A DNA stretch of 64,000 nt, from NCBI GenBank assembly GCA_964358545.1, contig CAYHQN010000004.1, positions 19,003 through 83,002 of the forward strand, in the 5' to 3' direction. Every line of letters starts with the position of its first letter. The stretch's first letter is position 1. The notes beneath the pieces are model-generated. The model had not been told where the DNA came from, did no database searches, and saw only the letters and a program-made list of their open reading frames with translations. This document shows positions 26,220 to 34,970 of the stretch, in pieces. The position numbers and the translations under genes are program-made. Origin of the DNA: CAINVV01 sp031432175 (GTDB lineage: Bacteria; Bacteroidota; Bacteroidia; Bacteroidales; Prolixibacteraceae).

Positions 26220-26891
26220 TCAGGTATTGATGTACCGCATAAATTGATCGAACCGGTCGTCAATCAGGCTTTTGAGCGGCGTCTGATCCATGAATGTAGC
26301 CTTTATTTCGTAATTGTAGCGCGTCATGGTCTGAATAATGCCGGAAAGATCTACCTGGTTAACCTTGATGGTCACTATAAGCTCTGTGGTCGATACATTT
26401 GGTTTCCAAGTATAAAGACTCAAAATACGGGCATCATTCCCTTCGATGATCTGGGTGATTTGTGCCAGCGAATAGTTATTCTCACACATGGTCAACTCAA
26501 TGATTCCACCCGGTTCATTGGGCGAAAAGAGAATCGTCAGCTGGTTGCTCAAATCATACCTGGAAATTGATCCCAGATAGGCGTGATCCTCAGTCAACAC
26601 AGGAACTATAGATACGCCACAACTGGAGGCAACCGCGGCCACCTCAAAAATATGCTGCATCGGATGCACATGGGGCTTGAGCAGCTGATCCGAAATGAAT
26701 GCTTCAAGCGGAGCGTCAAAATCATGGGCATCGAAAATTTCCTTGTCTGAAATGACGCCAAAGTACTCCTGATCGGTCACAATGGGCAGATGAGATACCC
26801 TGAAAACATCCATCAGTGAAAGCACTTTAGAGGCAGTATCGCCAGGGCTTACAGAAGGAATCGAGTTAGAAATCAAAGTTTCAGCTATCAT
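26220..26891 (-). CDS. CBS-domain protein with C-terminal ACT-like region
   Basis: 223 residues. Two CBS motifs in the N-terminal 130 residues (VSPGDTASKVLSLMDVFRVS / GVISDKEIF and VHPMQHIFEVAAVASSCGVS / LGSISRYDL) followed by an ACT-like segment (PGGIIELTMCENNYSLAQIT). Such proteins usually bind adenine nucleotides and act as sensors. It is transcribed away from pdxJ (72 bp between the starts) and together with nadK, so a role linked to nucleotide cofactors is plausible but not shown. Confidence 0.8.
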   Translation of the reverse strand: MIAETLISNSIPSVSPGDTASKVLSLMDVFRVSHLPIVTDQEYFGVISDKEIFDAHDFDAPLEAFISDQLLKPHVHPMQHIFEVAAVASSCGVSIVPVLTEDHAYLGSISRYDLSNQLTILFSPNEPGGIIELTMCENNYSLAQITQIIEGNDARILSLYTWKPNVSTTELIVTIKVNQVDLSGIIQTMTRYNYEIKATFMDQTPLKSLIDDRFDQFMRYINT

Positions 26892-26962
26892 GACCGAAAG
26901 TAAAGTTGTTTTTGAATGCGAATCATTTTGTAAATTGCAAACCTAATTAATTGCATGCAAAA

Positions 26963-27676
26963 ATGACACGATTAAGCGTAAATATAAATAAAATAGCGAC
27001 ACTGCGAAACAGCAGGGGCGGAACGATGCCCAGCGTCACAGAAGCAGCAGTCAGATGTCAGACGTTTGGGGCTGAAGGGATCACTATTCATCCGCGACCG
27101 GATGAGCGGCACATCCGTTACAACGATGCCCGTGAACTTAAGCCCTTGATAACTACAGAATTCAACATCGAAGGATATCCTGATCCACGCTTTATCGGGC
27201 TGGTACTTGAGGTTCTTCCCCATCAGGTAACACTGGTACCGGATTCCCCTTCTGCCATCACCTCCAACGCCGGATGGGACACACTGAAACACCGGGATTT
27301 TCTAAAAGATGTGGTTGGAAAATTTCAAAAAGCAGGAATCAGGGTCTCACTTTTTGTCGGAACAGATCCAGAAATGATTGAAGGAGCGGCTAAAATCGGA
27401 GCCGACAGGGTCGAACTCTACACAGAACCCTATGCCACAGATTTCCCGTTAAATCCTGAAAAAGCGGTTCTTCCCTTCATCAGGGCAGCCCAAACAGCTG
27501 AAAAATTTGGCCTGGGACTCAATGCCGGCCACGACCTGAGCCTCGAAAACCTTCGCTATTTCGACCAACATGTTCCAAATCTGCTGGAGGTCTCCATTGG
27601 CCATGCCCTGATCGCGGATGCCCTGTATTTGGGACTGGAAGAGACAATCAGGAGGTACAGGGAGTGCCTCAAATAA
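26963..27676 (+). CDS. pdxJ: Pyridoxine 5'-phosphate synthase
   Basis: Start set at ATG 26963 (MTRLSVNINKIATLRNSRGG); the longer frame uses TTG. 237 residues of a TIM barrel. Condenses 1-deoxyxylulose 5-phosphate with 3-amino-2-oxopropyl phosphate to pyridoxine 5'-phosphate. Signatures: LSVNINKIATLRNSRGG, GITIHPRPDERHI, EFNIEGYPDPRF, VTLVPDSP, GLGLNAGHDLSLENL, EVSIGHALIADAL. The stop codon is the first TAA of a GGATAAA repeat array. Confidence 0.95.
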   Translation: MTRLSVNINKIATLRNSRGGTMPSVTEAAVRCQTFGAEGITIHPRPDERHIRYNDARELKPLITTEFNIEGYPDPRFIGLVLEVLPHQVTLVPDSPSAITSNAGWDTLKHRDFLKDVVGKFQKAGIRVSLFVGTDPEMIEGAAKIGADRVELYTEPYATDFPLNPEKAVLPFIRAAQTAEKFGLGLNAGHDLSLENLRYFDQHVPNLLEVSIGHALIADALYLGLEETIRRYRECLK

Positions 27677-27840
27677 GGATAAAGGATAAAGTCAAAAGGA
27701 TAAAGTAAGAACGCACTATCTATAATTATTGTATTTCTAGAATGCTCTATTTAACAGCTAATCAAGCACAAAACCCGGGGCTCACTTTATCCTTTTAACT
27801 TTATCCTTTATCCTTTCAGTTTTCCCTTTATCCTTTAGAA
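27670..27840. repeat. GGATAAAG-type inverted repeat array
   Basis: The left arm begins at the pdxJ stop (AAATAAGGATAAAGGATAAA, then GTCAAAAGGATAAAGT) and is complementary to the right arm ACTTTATCCTTTTAACTTTA and TCCTTTATCCTTT ending at 27837. The core between (about 60 bp) shows nothing recognisable. The array fills the gap to the next start codon at 27848. Confidence 0.9.
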
Positions 27841-27847
27841 CTCGTCT

Positions 27848-28651
27848 ATGAACTTACATTACAGGCATTACGGTTCCGGTCCGGCATTGATCATCCTCCA
27901 CGGCTTGTACGGCTCGTCAGACAACTGGATTACTATCGCCAAACAGTTGCAGGGGCATTATACTGTTTTGCTTCCCGATTTAAGAAACCACGGGGCTTCA
28001 CCCCATACATCTTCCCATACATATGAGGAGATGGCCGATGACCTGGCGGCATTTTATGAGGGGACAAAAACGGAAGATGCCTTTTTGATAGGTCACAGCA
28101 TGGGCGGAAAGGTAGCCATGCGATTTGCCGCGGAACATCCCGAAAAGGTAAACAGACTGATGATCATCGATATTGCTCCCAAAAATTACCTAACGGGAGA
28201 TCGCTCCTTCAAACACATCCGCCAACATGAATTAATCCTGAAATTGCTTGAGCATCCTGATCTTTCGCAGTTCCATTCCCGGAGTGAACTGGATCACTAT
28301 TTCAGTTCGAAAATCAAGGAAGAATCATTGCTGCTCTTTCTTTTGAAAAATATTCACCAATCACACGGTGGTATTTTCGAATGGAAAATCAATGCCAAAG
28401 TCTTGAGAGATACGTTTGACGCCACTGTCAGCGAAATGGATCTGTCGTGGTTCGAAGAGCGTATGCCAATTACAGCCTATCCTGTCACATTTGTGAGAGG
28501 GCTGAATTCAGAATATGTCAGCGATGATGATTGGAAAGAGATCCGAAAAATCTATCCCGAAGCCAAACTGGTCGATTTTGATGGGGCGGGTCACTGGCTG
28601 CACGCCGAACAACCCTCCAAATTGGTTGCAACTATATTGGAGAAAGTTTGA
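27848..28651 (+). CDS. Alpha/beta-fold hydrolase (YbfF-like esterase)
   Basis: 267 residues. Oxyanion motif LIILHGLYGSSDNW, DLRNHGASPH typical of the YbfF branch, nucleophile elbow FLIGHSMGGKVAM with the catalytic Ser, and a C-terminal His in GAGHWLHAEQPSKLV. No signal peptide, so a cytoplasmic esterase or thioesterase acting on short acyl substrates. The last codons (AAA GTT TGA) are the first unit of a GTTTGAAG repeat array. The physiological substrate is unknown. Confidence 0.88.
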   Translation: MNLHYRHYGSGPALIILHGLYGSSDNWITIAKQLQGHYTVLLPDLRNHGASPHTSSHTYEEMADDLAAFYEGTKTEDAFLIGHSMGGKVAMRFAAEHPEKVNRLMIIDIAPKNYLTGDRSFKHIRQHELILKLLEHPDLSQFHSRSELDHYFSSKIKEESLLLFLLKNIHQSHGGIFEWKINAKVLRDTFDATVSEMDLSWFEERMPITAYPVTFVRGLNSEYVSDDDWKEIRKIYPEAKLVDFDGAGHWLHAEQPSKLVATILEKV

Positions 28652-28832
28652 AGAGTTTGAAGGGTTTGAAATGTTTGAAGGGTTTGAAATGTTTGAAGGG
28701 TTTGAAAAATGATCCAAGGTTCAAAGTTCAAGGTAAGCCACATTGAACGTTGAACTTTACCCTTCGGCTACGCTCAGGGCCCGGTAACTTTTTAAACATT
28801 TCAAACAAAAAAAACATTTCAAACATTTCAGT
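28643..28832. repeat. GTTTGAAGG/GTTTGAAAT nested inverted repeat array
   Basis: Seven 9-bp units of GTTTGAA(G/A)(G/T) start at 28646 across the esterase stop codon. Their complement (AAACATTTCAAACATTTC) lies at about 28797-28829 near the stop of the minus-strand VOC gene. An inner shell pairs GTTCAAAGTTCAA (28719-28731) with TTGAACGTTGAAC (28743-28755), one mismatch. The interspersed CTTCGGCTACGCTCAGGG (28762-28779) lies inside. Confidence 0.9.
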
Positions 28833-29901
28833 CTTTCACCCGGCTCAGGCTCAGCGATTTTAACATCCAGTTGGGCAAGTGTTTCTTTGGATTGCGTTTT
28901 CTAAGATTGATAAACAATCCCAACTTTTTAATAATAGGTAACTTATGCGTTTCTACGAATTCGATCAGGGTCCCATCCGGATCTTCGATGTACGAAAAGT
29001 GACCGGCTGCTTCACCCATGTCGAAACTATTGCCCTCGTGGTGGGCAAAGCTATCGACAGTAAACGGAAAACCGCGCTCTGCACAGGCGGAGTTAAGTTC
29101 CTCCATGCCATTGATATCGTAGCACAAATGAATGAACCCCAGGTCTCCCCAGAAGCGTCCTTCAAAGATCTTTCGGGGCACACGGCCTTCAACTTCTACA
29201 AGTTCGATCTCGCTATTACCTAAAAGTCTTCCGAAAGCGCCGGTGCGGGGTTTACTGTGCTTTAGCAGAACTCTCCTGAAACTGGAGTCTCCACCTTTCA
29301 GGTGGGCCAAATCAGCAAATTTTCCCCTTTTATCAAAAACTATCTGATCATATCCAAGTATGTCAGAATATACTTTTTGTGAATTTTCAATATTGGTAAC
29401 CCCTATGATCACACCATAAACTGAACCAGTATGCTGCTTCCGGTTACCAAACCAATTTTTTGATTCAATAACCTGAAATATATTGTTATACGGATCAGTA
29501 ACAAAGAAAAAATTACGTCCGTCCGGGTCAACCTGAATATCACTTACATTCAATTTTTCCTCCAAAAACCAGGTATGGGTGTATTGGGCATCACGTGTTT
29601 TAATTTTCGCAGCAAAGATACCCAGATCGCCCAATGCGGGTTCGAAGACTGGTGATTGCGGAACCCTGTCTGTGTATTGCCAGATCTCGAAACCTCCCCC
29701 GCCATTCAGGTTCATCGCGAGAACTGCATGCCGTTTCCGGGGCAACCCGCCTGTATAAGGCAACATCAGCGCGGCGGTGGCGCTCTCTTCAAATACCTTG
29801 ATATCCATTCCAAGGTATTTTCTGTACCATTTCCAGGCTTCCGCAACATTTTTTACCCCGATACCAAGTTGTTGAATCCCGCTAACTACAATTCCTTCCA
29901 T
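28828..29901 (-). CDS. Double VOC-domain protein (glyoxalase/dioxygenase superfamily)
   Basis: Start set at ATG 29901 (MEGIVVSGIQQLGIGVKNVA); the longer frame needs a TTG and would overlap the SDR gene. 357 residues with two VOC modules: residues ~7-150 (GIQQLGIGVKNVAEAWKWYR ... NIFQVIESK) and ~160-330 (GSVYGVIIGVTNIENSQKVY ... DPDGTLIEFVETHKLP). The layout resembles 4-hydroxyphenylpyruvate dioxygenase-like metal enzymes, with candidate ligand Glu in EFVE and His in FIHLCYD. It is 17 bp downstream of the SDR gene and probably co-transcribed. Substrate unknown. Confidence 0.8.
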   Translation of the reverse strand: MEGIVVSGIQQLGIGVKNVAEAWKWYRKYLGMDIKVFEESATAALMLPYTGGLPRKRHAVLAMNLNGGGGFEIWQYTDRVPQSPVFEPALGDLGIFAAKIKTRDAQYTHTWFLEEKLNVSDIQVDPDGRNFFFVTDPYNNIFQVIESKNWFGNRKQHTGSVYGVIIGVTNIENSQKVYSDILGYDQIVFDKRGKFADLAHLKGGDSSFRRVLLKHSKPRTGAFGRLLGNSEIELVEVEGRVPRKIFEGRFWGDLGFIHLCYDINGMEELNSACAERGFPFTVDSFAHHEGNSFDMGEAAGHFSYIEDPDGTLIEFVETHKLPIIKKLGLFINLRKRNPKKHLPNWMLKSLSLSRVKD

Positions 29902-29918
29902 AGATTTTTTATTGACAT

Positions 29919-30713
29919 TCAACCAAACGGATCAATTCTCTGTGCTATTTTGTAAAAAAGCCATGGAATGTACCGTTTTAGATAGGGCATAATTACATCT
30001 TTTTTTCCAATAATTACCTCTTTCCTATTGCTGTTGACAGCTTTCACAATCTTATTGGCACAATAGGCTGCAGAAACCCCCTCTTCCTGCCCCTTGTCCA
30101 TCAGGCCATGTTCACCCCCCGTTGAAATGAGGGAATGGATTGAAATATTTGTCTTGACCATTCCCGGACAGACCATGGTAACCCGAATGTTGTCCCTGAA
30201 ATGTTCGAGCCTTAGTGTCTCAAAGTATCCGTGCAGCGCATGTTTGGCAGCCGCATAGGCCGATCGCTGCGGAAATCCGAACAGGCCGGTGAGACTGCTG
30301 ACCACCACGATGTGGCCTCCACCGCTTTTTACCATAAAAGGAAGGATTTGCCTGGTTAGACCGGCATGTCCCCAAAAATCAACCTCCATGATCTTTCTGG
30401 CAACCTCCATGGGGGTATCAATTAACAGGGAGCGCTGACTGATACCTCCATTGTTGACCAAAATATCCACGCGTGGAAATGCAGACTGAACAGTAGCTAC
30501 AGCTGAACCTACCTCCTCCGGGACTGCGAGATCAAATGCCAGGGCCAACACTTCAGCCCCTTGTTTTTTACAGTTCCCCGCAACAATTTCGAGCTGATTC
30601 CGGTTCCGTCCCGACAATACCAATTGTATTCCGGGAGCTGCCCACTTCAAGGCCAGCGCTTCACCAATACCGGAGGAGGCTCCTGTAATCCAGATAATTT
30701 TTGAATTGATCAT
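29919..30713 (-). CDS. Short-chain dehydrogenase/reductase (SDR)
   Basis: 264 residues, classical SDR. Cofactor motif WITGASSGIGEALAL (TGxxxGIG), NNGGIS, the catalytic Ser in VVVSSLTGLFGFP and YAAAKHAL (YxxxK). The C-terminal part ends with a hydrophobic stretch (PYLKRYIPWLFYKIAQ), as in the DHRS7-like branch, which could attach it to the membrane. NAD(P)-dependent oxidation or reduction of an unknown hydroxy or keto compound. First gene of a two-gene unit with the VOC protein. Confidence 0.88.
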   Translation of the reverse strand: MINSKIIWITGASSGIGEALALKWAAPGIQLVLSGRNRNQLEIVAGNCKKQGAEVLALAFDLAVPEEVGSAVATVQSAFPRVDILVNNGGISQRSLLIDTPMEVARKIMEVDFWGHAGLTRQILPFMVKSGGGHIVVVSSLTGLFGFPQRSAYAAAKHALHGYFETLRLEHFRDNIRVTMVCPGMVKTNISIHSLISTGGEHGLMDKGQEEGVSAAYCANKIVKAVNSNRKEVIIGKKDVIMPYLKRYIPWLFYKIAQRIDPFG

Positions 30714-30879
30714 TCAGTCAGCAGGTTTGAAAATTCTCCCTGAATACATCAGAAAGGAGGTCACTCGCCCTGCAATGCAAACTTAACTTTTTTCTCTCTT
30801 ACGGCAATGTGTGAAAAACTCCTTCTTTATTTCAGCCCTGGACGGGCGCTTGCGAGGTGCGGATTACAAAATCTTCCCT

Positions 30880-30984
30880 AACATACAAAGCGCAGAGTTG
30901 CAAAGTGGAACTTTGATGTTTTCCTCTGTGCAACTCTGTGTTTTCTCGGTGTAACTCTGTGTAACCTATTGTAACCTTGTTACT
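30880..30984. repeat. GTTACACAGAGTTGCA-type repeats downstream of dsbD
   Basis: On the minus strand GTTACA units start at the dsbD stop codon (AAG TAA CAAGGTTACAATAGG, then GTTACACAGAGTTACAC and ACACAGAGTTGCACAGAGG). The last units are complementary to GCGCAGAGTTGCAAAGTGG at about 30890-30908. The rest of the 266-bp gap to the SDR start shows no gene. Confidence 0.7.
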
Positions 30985-33058
30985 TCGTTACCGGATAGGC
31001 TGCCGAACCGGCATCCAGGAACTTCTTGAAATTTTCCACATTCAGGTCATAGGCTTTGGGCGATACCAGTAGTTTCCCATCGCTGTCGAGAATGACATAA
31101 TAAGGCTGTGAATTGGTGCCGAATTGAGAAGTTTGTAAATCCGCGTTCTTTTTCCCAAGCAGTTTTACCTCGCGCCCGTTTTTGCTGGTGTACCACTCCT
31201 CTTTCGGCATTTCAACTACTTTGTCGTCAACGTAAAGGGCAACCAGCACAAAATTCTCCCTCAGCCTGCTTAGTACACCCTGATCGCTCCAGACCCTGTT
31301 CTCCATCTCTCGGCAGTTGGTACAGCCATGACCCGTAAAATCGACAAAAACAGGTTTCTTCAATGCTTTCGAAACACGTAGCGCCTGGTCGTAATCAAAA
31401 TATCCTGATAATCCGTGGGGCAACTTCAGGACATCCGCATAGCGCGGCGCTTCTGAAACATTGCCTACAGCTTTGATACCCCCACCCGATCCACCATTTT
31501 CGCGCGCAATGGCATTGATATCAAAATCCTGCGTCTCCATCGGTGGCAGCCAACCGGAGATGGCTTTAAGCGGGGCTCCCCATAATCCCGGGATCAGGTA
31601 CATCACGAAGGTGAAAGTAAAGATAATAATCATCAGTCGCGGGAATGATCTGACCACAGGATAATCACTGTCGTGGGGAAATTTAATCTTGCCCAGCAGG
31701 TAGAAGCCCATCATGGTAAAGATGACAATCCAGAAACTGAGATAGACCTCGCGGTCGAGGATTCCCCAGTGGTAGGTCTGATCAGGAACATTCAAAAATT
31801 TCAAGGCAAAAGCCAGTTCGATAAAACCGATCACCACTTTAATCGTATTAAGCCATCCTCCCGATTTGGGCATCTGTTTGAGCCACTGCGGAAAGAAAGC
31901 AAAAAGGGTAAACGGAATCGCGAATGCCAGGGAGAAACCCAGCATCCCGATAACCGGTTTCAATATTTGTCCGCCAACGGCCTGCACCAAAACCGTACCG
32001 ACAATGGGGCCGGTACAGGAAAAGGAGACAAGTACGAGCGTAAATGCCATGAAAATGGTTCCCACAAATCCACCCTTATCTTCTTGCTGCACACTTTTGT
32101 TGACCAGCCAGCCGGGCACGGTAATCTCAAAATAACCGAAAAATGAGGCGGCAAATACCACAAAAATCAGGAAGAAAAGCACGTTGGGAAGCCAATGGGT
32201 GCTGAGCCAGTTGCCGAAATCAGCGCCAAAGAGGACGGAGACTAATACCCCGAAGATCACATAGATGGCAATGATGGAGAGGCCATAGACCATGGCCTGT
32301 ACTTTCCCTTTGGCTCCGCTTTTCATGAAATAGGAGACAGTCAAGGGGATCATCGGGAAGACGCAGGGGGTGAGGATGGCGAGCAGCCCCCAGAGGAATG
32401 CCTGCAGGAAGAACCACAAAAGTGTGCGGTCTTTCCCGGTGAAATCGTCGTTGGAGGCAGCCGGCTTAATTTCTGCTTTAGCGGCTGCAACAGGGGCCTG
32501 AGCTTTTTGCGAAGCAGTAGCAGCGGTATCTTTGACTGTAACAGCAGGAACCGTCACGAGTGTCTTTGTTGTATCCTTCGAAACAACAGCTGCTGTTTTA
32601 ATCCCTTCCAATTTAAAGGAGTAATTCACCTCTGCGGGCGGCAGACAGTTTTGGTTGTTACAGCACATAAACTCCAAAAAACCCTTAACTTCAACAGGTT
32701 TGTCGGAAATTACCTTCACTTTTTGGGTAAATACAACGCTTTTGATAAAGTACTTTACCACCATGTTGAAATTGGGGTCGTTTTCCTCCAGGGGTTTGGG
32801 TTCAATTACCTTCCCAACCAGAGTAAAACCTGCAGGCTTGTCGAATTTAAAAGATGTAGGAATTGGTCCCCCGCTTGGGACAAACTGCGAATAGAGATGC
32901 CACCCTTTATCCATGGTAGCCATAAACCGTAGCTCGTACTCACTGTCACCGGTTTTTTTGGATTCGAAACTCCATTTGACAGGCTCGAGAATCTGAGCGG
33001 AAACCATCTGAAAAACGGCAAGCAGAAGGGCGAAAAGGAATATACGTTTAGCAATCAT
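30980..33058 (-). CDS. dsbD: DsbD-type thiol:disulfide interchange protein
   Basis: 692 residues in the DsbD order: signal peptide (LLLAVFQMVSA), periplasmic DsbD_N domain (~30-150) with FMCCNNQNCLPP, a low-complexity Ala/Lys/Thr linker (~165-205), a membrane domain of about eight helices with the redox Cys in LTPCVFPMIPLTVSYF and SFSCTGPIVGTV, and a C-terminal thioredoxin domain with VFVDFTGHGCTNCREM (CTNC). It carries electrons from cytoplasmic thioredoxin to periplasmic proteins such as disulfide isomerases or cytochrome c maturation factors. Single gene, with no partner nearby. Confidence 0.9.
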   Translation of the reverse strand: MIAKRIFLFALLLAVFQMVSAQILEPVKWSFESKKTGDSEYELRFMATMDKGWHLYSQFVPSGGPIPTSFKFDKPAGFTLVGKVIEPKPLEENDPNFNMVVKYFIKSVVFTQKVKVISDKPVEVKGFLEFMCCNNQNCLPPAEVNYSFKLEGIKTAAVVSKDTTKTLVTVPAVTVKDTAATASQKAQAPVAAAKAEIKPAASNDDFTGKDRTLLWFFLQAFLWGLLAILTPCVFPMIPLTVSYFMKSGAKGKVQAMVYGLSIIAIYVIFGVLVSVLFGADFGNWLSTHWLPNVLFFLIFVVFAASFFGYFEITVPGWLVNKSVQQEDKGGFVGTIFMAFTLVLVSFSCTGPIVGTVLVQAVGGQILKPVIGMLGFSLAFAIPFTLFAFFPQWLKQMPKSGGWLNTIKVVIGFIELAFALKFLNVPDQTYHWGILDREVYLSFWIVIFTMMGFYLLGKIKFPHDSDYPVVRSFPRLMIIIFTFTFVMYLIPGLWGAPLKAISGWLPPMETQDFDINAIARENGGSGGGIKAVGNVSEAPRYADVLKLPHGLSGYFDYDQALRVSKALKKPVFVDFTGHGCTNCREMENRVWSDQGVLSRLRENFVLVALYVDDKVVEMPKEEWYTSKNGREVKLLGKKNADLQTSQFGTNSQPYYVILDSDGKLLVSPKAYDLNVENFKKFLDAGSAAYPVTK

Positions 33059-33222
33059 ACCAATAGATTGTAATTGTTGTTAATTACCATGAAGGGAGAA
33101 AAGACCGGATACCAATCATCCTTTCTTTTTTCACAGTCCAAAGATACGCCCAAAATTTTAAATCCTTCGTCATGATAAACATCAAAACATTTCATCAAGT
33201 TAGGATTTTCGGCACAGATGCA

Positions 33223-34701
33223 TTATTTAATAATCGCCTTCGACTGGAAAGTAAACACCTCAGAAGGTGTTCTGGTCTCTTTCATAATTTCTGAAAGTTC
33301 ACTCACTATTTCAGGGTTCTCTGCCGCAACATTGGTATTCTCGCCCAAATCACTTGATAAATCATACAATTCCGTAGTTGTTTTGATGGCATCCAAAACC
33401 TGATACCGAACCAACTTCCAGTTACCTTTTCTTACCGCCTGACGTCCGCCCAGCTCATGAAATTCCCAATACATAAACTCATGTTGCAGCTGATCCTTTT
33501 GTGCCAGCAAGGTCGGCAGGAAGGAGATCCCATCAATGTTCGCAGGCGCTTTGGCACCAGTTATGGCAGCAAGGGTGGGCATCACATCCCAAAACGCTGA
33601 AACATGATCCGACTTTGTATCAGCAGGTACCGAACCCGGCCACCTCACAATCATGGGTTCACGAATGCCTCCTTCGTACAAATCGCGCTTGTAGCCACGC
33701 AGCGGGCCGTTGCTGTCGAAATATTCAGGATCGGCGCCGCCTTCGATATGGGGACCATTGTCAGAACTGAAGATCACGATGGTATTTTTATCCAGCCCAA
33801 GCTCTTTCAATTTTTCCAACAGCTCACCTACCTGTTTATCGATCAAAGTCACCATGGCCGCAAATGCCGCATGGACTTCGGGTTGAGAACCATAAGGACC
33901 TTCCCTGAACCCTTTTTTACCCGGGTCAACACCTTTGTAACTTTTCTCCGGCAGAAATTTACCCCTGAATTCTTGCAGGTTTTTCTCGGGTGTCATAAGT
34001 TCTGCGTGCGGAATAGTCGATGCGTAATACAGAAAGAATGGGCGCGCTTTGTTATTCTCAATAAATTGCAAAGCATGCTTGTGGATCAGTTCGGGGGCAT
34101 ATTCCTCAAACTTGTCGCCGCTGTTTCCAGCCAAAACTATTTTGGTTTGATTTTCCCATAAATGGCCCGGGAAATAGTTGTGCGCCAGAGTCTGGCTATT
34201 AAAGCCATAAAACTGATCAAATCCCTGGTTATTGGGGTCGCCCTCTGTGCCTACAAAACCTAACCCCCATTTACCAAAACAACCGGTCGTATATCCGACA
34301 GACTTTAGCATTTCAGCTACCGTGAAACTGGCCGCAGGCATTGGCCACTCACCCTCAGGTTTCCATCCCTTGTTCCCGCGAATAGCTGTATGGCCGGTGG
34401 TTAACCCTGTCATCAAAGAGCATCTTGAGGGTGCGCTGACGGTACATCCCGCATAATGTTGGGTAAATAGCATCCCCTCCCTGGCCATCCGGTCCAGGTT
34501 TGGCGTTTGAAATCTTTTTTGGCCATAACAGCTAAGATCGCCGTAACCCAAATCATCCGCCAGGATGTAGACAATATTTGGTTTCTGTGCGACTGGTTTG
34601 ACATTTTTATGCCCGGTTTGAGCCTTTACTGATGGGGTGATAACTGAAGCAACCACCAAAGCAGTGATAAAAAACTGATGATTATTGGCTATTAAAATCA
34701 T
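33223..34701 (-). CDS. Arylsulfatase-type S1 sulfatase, Ser-type
   Basis: 492 residues. Signal sequence to VKA at ~27, metal-binding PNIVYILADDLGYGDLSCYG, then the sulfatase signature CTVSAPSRCSLMTG with Ser89 as the residue converted to formylglycine (S-A-P-S-R), so maturation would need the radical SAM enzyme anSME and not the oxygen-dependent one. FSSDNGPHIEGG supplies further metal ligands. Removes sulfate esters, probably in the periplasm. It stands alone between dsbD and the Moco leader; no maturation enzyme or carbohydrate locus is adjacent. Substrate unknown. Confidence 0.9.
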   Translation of the reverse strand: MILIANNHQFFITALVVASVITPSVKAQTGHKNVKPVAQKPNIVYILADDLGYGDLSCYGQKRFQTPNLDRMAREGMLFTQHYAGCTVSAPSRCSLMTGLTTGHTAIRGNKGWKPEGEWPMPAASFTVAEMLKSVGYTTGCFGKWGLGFVGTEGDPNNQGFDQFYGFNSQTLAHNYFPGHLWENQTKIVLAGNSGDKFEEYAPELIHKHALQFIENNKARPFFLYYASTIPHAELMTPEKNLQEFRGKFLPEKSYKGVDPGKKGFREGPYGSQPEVHAAFAAMVTLIDKQVGELLEKLKELGLDKNTIVIFSSDNGPHIEGGADPEYFDSNGPLRGYKRDLYEGGIREPMIVRWPGSVPADTKSDHVSAFWDVMPTLAAITGAKAPANIDGISFLPTLLAQKDQLQHEFMYWEFHELGGRQAVRKGNWKLVRYQVLDAIKTTTELYDLSSDLGENTNVAAENPEIVSELSEIMKETRTPSEVFTFQSKAIIK

Positions 34702-34843
34702 GGTAAGAATTGGGTTACTAATTGGGTGAAAATTAGCTCTTCTTGGAAATGCTAAATTATAAACAAAATTGCCATTAATATTTAATCAAAAGTTGTTTCC
34801 TTTGCCACAAATTTCTCCGAGTTACCATTTCTAAATGCTTCGG

Positions 34844-34970
34844 CACAGGAAAGTGTAACCGATGGGTCTCTTTGGAAACGAAGATGCCTCCCGAAGGATA
34901 ATTCCTTTATTTGGAAAGGAGATACAGTACTTTCATATTTGATTGCTTCACCTTCCGGTGAAAGCTGTGT
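34844..34970 (+). promoter_or_regulatory. Structured leader resembling the molybdenum cofactor (Moco) riboswitch
   Basis: The 309-bp gap 34702-35010 contains a leader that can fold into a closed unit. CACAG (34844-34848) pairs with CTGTG (34965-34969), GAAAGT (34849-34854) with ACTTTC (34929-34934), AAGGA with TCCTT (34894-34907), and TTCACC with GGTGAA (34947-34962). The conserved-looking stretches GCCTCCCG (34886-34893) and TTTGGAAAGGAGATAC (34910-34925) match in order and spacing type the E. coli moaA leader as I remember it (GCCTCCCG...CTGGAAAGGTGTAC). It sits directly upstream of a six-gene Moco operon. A possible switch pairs TTCCGGT (34953-34959) with ACCGGGAA (34987-34994) near the start codon. 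Confidence 0.55.

Noticed and set aside
31673..32146. 157-codon plus-strand frame inside dsbD
   Set aside because: Antisense of the DsbD membrane domain; no family features.
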